Origin: Muricea muricata
Taxonomy: Eukaryota; Cnidaria; Anthozoa; Malacalcyonacea; Plexauridae
NCBI GenBank assembly: GCA_963855995.1
Contig: OY979717.1
Span: 33,509,997 to 33,573,996 of the forward strand
Reading direction: 5' to 3'
Length of the DNA stretch: 64,000 nucleotides
The notes under the pieces are model-generated. The model was given only the letters and a program-made list of their open reading frames with translations. It was not told the DNA's origin and did not search any database. Shown one piece after another: positions 61,259 through 64,000 of the stretch. Each line of letters opens with the position of its first letter. Position 1 is the stretch's first letter. The position numbers and the translations under genes are program-made.

Positions 61259-64000
61259 CATGTCCGGACACAGGCAAAATGGCCATTTTTCAGTATTTTA
61301 GCGGGTATTTCAAAAAAGTGCTTTAGGCAATGTAAAAGTGGAGGTTTTATGGCCAAATTTTGTCAAAAACTCTACTTTGGTATTCTGATCAAAATAAGGA
61401 TGGTTTGGTTACTATTTGAGACATCAAGAAATTTGAGAAATTTTGCATGTCCGGACACAAGATAAATGGCCATTTTTTAGTATTTTAGGGGGTATTTCAA
61501 AAAAGTGCTTTAGGAAATGTAAACGTGGAGGTTTTATGGCCAATTTATGTCAGTAACTCTAATTTGGTATTCTGATAAAAATAAGGATGGTTTGGTTACT
61601 ATTTGAGACATCAAGAAATTTGAGAAATTATGCATGTCTGGACAAAGGCAAAATGGCCATTTTTCAGTATTTTAGGTGGTATTTCAAAAAAGTACTTTAG
61701 GCAATGTAAAAGTGGAGGTTTTATGGCCAAATTTGGTCAGGAACTCTAATTTGGTATTCTGATCAAAATAAGGATGGTTTGGTTACTATGTGAGACATCA
61801 AGAAATTTACAAATGTTGTATGTCCGGACACTGGCAAAATGGCCATTTTTCAGTATTTTTTGGGGTATTTCAAAAAAGAGCTTTAGGCAATGAAAAAGTG
61901 GAGGTTTTATCGCCAAATTTGGTCAGGAACTCTAATTTGGTATTCTGATTAAAATAAGGATGGTTTGGTTACTATTTTAGACATTGAGAAATTTGAGAAA
62001 ATTATCATGTCTGGACACAGGCAAAATGGCCATTTTTGAGTATTTTTTGGGGTATTTCAAAAAAGAGCAATAGGCAATGTAAAAGTGGAGGTTTTATGGC
62101 CAAAATTGGTCAGGAACTCTAATTAGGTATTCTGATCAAAATAAGGATGGTTTGGTTACTATTTGAGACATCAAGAAATTTGACAAATTTTGCATGTCCG
62201 GACACAGGGAAAATGGCCATTTTTTAGTATTTTAGGGGGTATTTCAAAAAAGTTCTTTAGGAAATGTAAACGTGGAGGTTTTCAGGCCAAATTTGGTCAG
62301 TAACTCTAATTTTCTATTCTGATCAAAATAACGATGGTTTGGTTACTATTTGAGACATCAAGAAATTTGACAAATTTTGCATGTCCGGACACAGGGAAAA
62401 TGGCCATTTTTTAGTATTTTAGGGGGTATTTCAAAAAAGTGCTTTAGGAAATGTAAACGTGGAGGTTTTATGGCCAATTTATGTCAGTAACTCTAATTTT
62501 GTATTCTGATCAAAATAACGATGGTTTTGTTACTATTTTAGACATCAAGAAATTTTAGAAATTTTAGACGTCCGGACACAGGCAAAATGGCCATTTTTCA
62601 GTATTTTAGGGGATATTTCAAAAAAGAGCTTTAGGCAATGTAAAAGTGGAGGTTTTTTGGCCAAATTTGGTCAGGAACTCTAATTTGGTATTCTGATCAA
62701 AATAAGGATGGTTTCGTTAGTATTTGAGATATGAGGAAATTTGAGAAATTTTGCATGTCCGGACACAGGCAAAATGGCCATTTTTTAGTATTTTAGGAGG
62801 TATTTCAAAAAAGTGGTTTAGGCAATGTAAACGTGGAGGTTTTATTGCCAAATTTCGTCAGGAACTCTAATTTGGTATTCTGATCAAAATAAGGATGGTT
62901 TGGTTACTATTTGAGACATCAGGAAATTTGAGAAATTTTGAATGTCCGGACACAGGCAAAATGGCCATTTTTTAGTATTTTAGGGGGTATTTCAAAAAAG
63001 TGCTTTAGGAAATGTAAACGTGGAGGTTTTCAGGCCAAATTTCGTCAAAAACTCTACTTTGGTATTCTGATATAAATAACGATGGTTTGGTTACTATTTG
63101 AGACATCAAGAAATTTGACAAATTTTGCATGTCCGGACACAGGCAAAATATCCATTTTTCAGTATTTTAGGGGGTATTTAAAAAAAGTTCTTTGGGCAAT
63201 GTAAAAGTGGAGGTTTTCAGGCCAAATTTGGTCAGTAACTCTAATTTTCTATTCTGATCAAAATAAGGATGGTTTTGTTACTATTTGAGACATCAAGAAA
63301 TTTGAGAAATTTTGCATGTCCGGACACAGGCAAAATATCCATTTTTCAGTATTTTAGGGGGTACTTAAAAAAAGTTCTTTGGGCAATGTAAAAGTGGAGG
63401 TTTTCAGGCCAAATTTGGTCAGTAACTCTAATTTTCTATTCTGATCAAAATAAGGATGGTTTGGTTACTATTTGAGACATCAAGAAATTTGAGAAATTTT
63501 GCATGTCCGGACACAGGCAAAATATCCATTTTTCAGTATTTTAGGGGGTATTTAAAAAAAGTTCTTTGGGCAATGTAAAAGTGGAGGTTTTCAGGCCAAA
63601 TTTGGTCGGTAACTCTAATTTTCTATTCTGATCAAAATATCGATGGTTTGGTTACTATTTGAGACATCGGGAAATTTGAGAAACTTCCGGACACAGGAAA
63701 ATATCCATTTTTCAGTAGTTAAGGGGTTTTTTAAAAAAAGTGTTTTAGGAAATGTAAAAGTGGAGGTTTTATGGCCAAATTTCGTCAGGAACTCTAATTT
63801 TGTATTCTGATCAAAATAAGGATGGTTTTGTTACTATTTGAGACATCCAGAAATTTGAGAAATTTTGCATGTCCGGACAGAGGCAAAATGGCCATTTTTC
63901 AGTATTTTAGCGGGTATTTCAAAAAAGTGTTTTAGGCAATATAAAAGTGGATCTTTTATGGCCAAATTTCGTCAAAAACTCTACTTTGGTATTCTGATCA
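61259..64000 (+). repeat. 12-mer/C-unit fusion, cut by the window end
   Basis: m1-m10, m11/C hybrid (63128), c2 (63315), c3 (63502), truncated c4 (63686) and the first part of c5 (63868). Repeats 51,183 onward at an offset of 10,076 bp. m2 has the private change GGACACAAGATAAATGG at about 61,455. The array continues past the window. Confidence 0.84.
63686..63867 (+). repeat. Truncated m12-like monomer (c4)
   Basis: Fifth copy of the eight-base deletion monomer, 10,076 bp after that at 53610. Confidence 0.85.

Larger units (their letters stand above)
1..64000 (+). repeat. Satellite DNA array, 187-bp monomer, head to tail
   Basis: The sequence GCATGTCCGGACAC and its close variants recur at 1, 188, 375, 562 and onward at steps of 185-190 bp, almost always 187, to the end of the window. 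That gives about 342 monomers, 95 in the left domain and about 247 in the right. All run in the same orientation. Shared blocks in order are the CATGTCCGGACAC box, AAAATGGCCATTTT, a T-rich stretch ending in a G run, an A6-A7 tract, GGCAATGTAAA, GTGGAGGTTTT, TCTGATCAAAATAA, GGATGGTTTGGTTACTATTT and GAAATTTGAGAAATTTTG. I found no stretch of even 100 bases that is not satellite. Known biology: such arrays are typical of eukaryotic heterochromatin, often centromeric. I infer the location and do not recognise the family. Confidence 0.97.
17682..64000 (+). repeat. Domain B of the satellite array (12-mer based)
   Basis: About 247 monomers, built mainly on the m1-m12 order with a 2,243-bp period. Several types carry features absent from Domain A: AGCGGGTATTTC (m1), GGACACAAGC (m2), GGACAAAGGC with GTACTTTAGG (m3), TCGCCAAATTTGG (m4), TTTTTGAGTATT (m5), ACGTCCGG (m8), TGATATAAATAACG (m10), AAAATATCC (m11, m12). 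The period is broken by whole-monomer losses and gains and by C units. Confidence 0.87.

Noticed and set aside
1-64000. CRISPR array
   Set aside because: The whole 187-bp period is repeated. There are no short repeats separated by unique spacers, and no cas-like frame.
1-64000. Subrepeats of an rDNA intergenic spacer
   Set aside because: No rRNA-like, GC-rich or transcribed-spacer sequence appears in 64 kb, and HOR structure of this length would be unusual for a spacer.
1-64000. Assigning a species or a named satellite family
   Set aside because: I do not recognise the 187-bp consensus. Length and AT content alone fit many plants and animals.

Overview
The whole 64,000-base window is one satellite DNA array. 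I find no gene, RNA gene, transposon or CRISPR array in it. A monomer of about 187 bp (the first copy, 1-187, has 63 G+C by hand count, about 34%) is repeated head to tail on the + strand about 342 times. I saw no inversion, no unrelated insertion and no gap. An AT-rich, nucleosome-scale, 187-bp tandem repeat filling a window of this size points to a eukaryote, and to heterochromatin such as a (peri)centromere or a subtelomeric or knob block. I do not recognise the family, so I name no species.

The array is organised as higher-order repeats (HORs): distinguishable monomer types recur in a fixed order. There are two domains. Domain A (1 to about 17,681) starts as a mosaic (1-5,611). Two adjacent copies of a 17-monomer unit of 3,171 bp follow (5,612-8,782 and 8,783-11,953), then a block that repeats 3,177-5,611, then two and a fraction copies of a 10-monomer unit of 1,865 bp (13,639-17,368 and on). 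The 10-mer is the 17-mer without its last seven monomers.

At 17,681-17,695 the array passes, inside one monomer and in register, into Domain B (to the end). The basic unit of B is a 12-monomer HOR of 2,243 bp, that is 12 x 187 minus one base, because monomer 3 is 186 bp. I call its monomers m1 to m12 and use 46,697-48,939 as the reference copy. Canonical copies lie at 32,687, 39,790, 42,033, 46,697 and 48,940. Other stretches are shortened or lengthened by whole monomers (4-, 5-, 9-, 13- and 18-mers). A derived 13-mer of 2,421 bp (the 'C unit') at 25,031, 44,276 and 56,408 is built from three rounds of an m10-m11-m12-m1-like 4-mer. Parts of it are spliced into 12-mers near 53.0-54.6 kb and from 63.1 kb to the window end. 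Longer echoes at 10,076 bp and 12,132 bp show that multi-HOR blocks were copied as well.

Each monomer carries two short perfect palindromes close together, GTCCGGAC and AAAATGGCCATTTT. In Domain B the second is consistently lost in m11 and m12 and in many C-unit monomers, so the dyad shows a periodic present/absent pattern along the HOR. The many short open frames (about 60-108 codons, both strands) come from the repeat: those I checked start at TTG, they recur with the monomer, and a 187-bp period rotates the frame in every copy. All HOR coordinates come from reading by eye and from spacing arithmetic. Percent identities were not computed.
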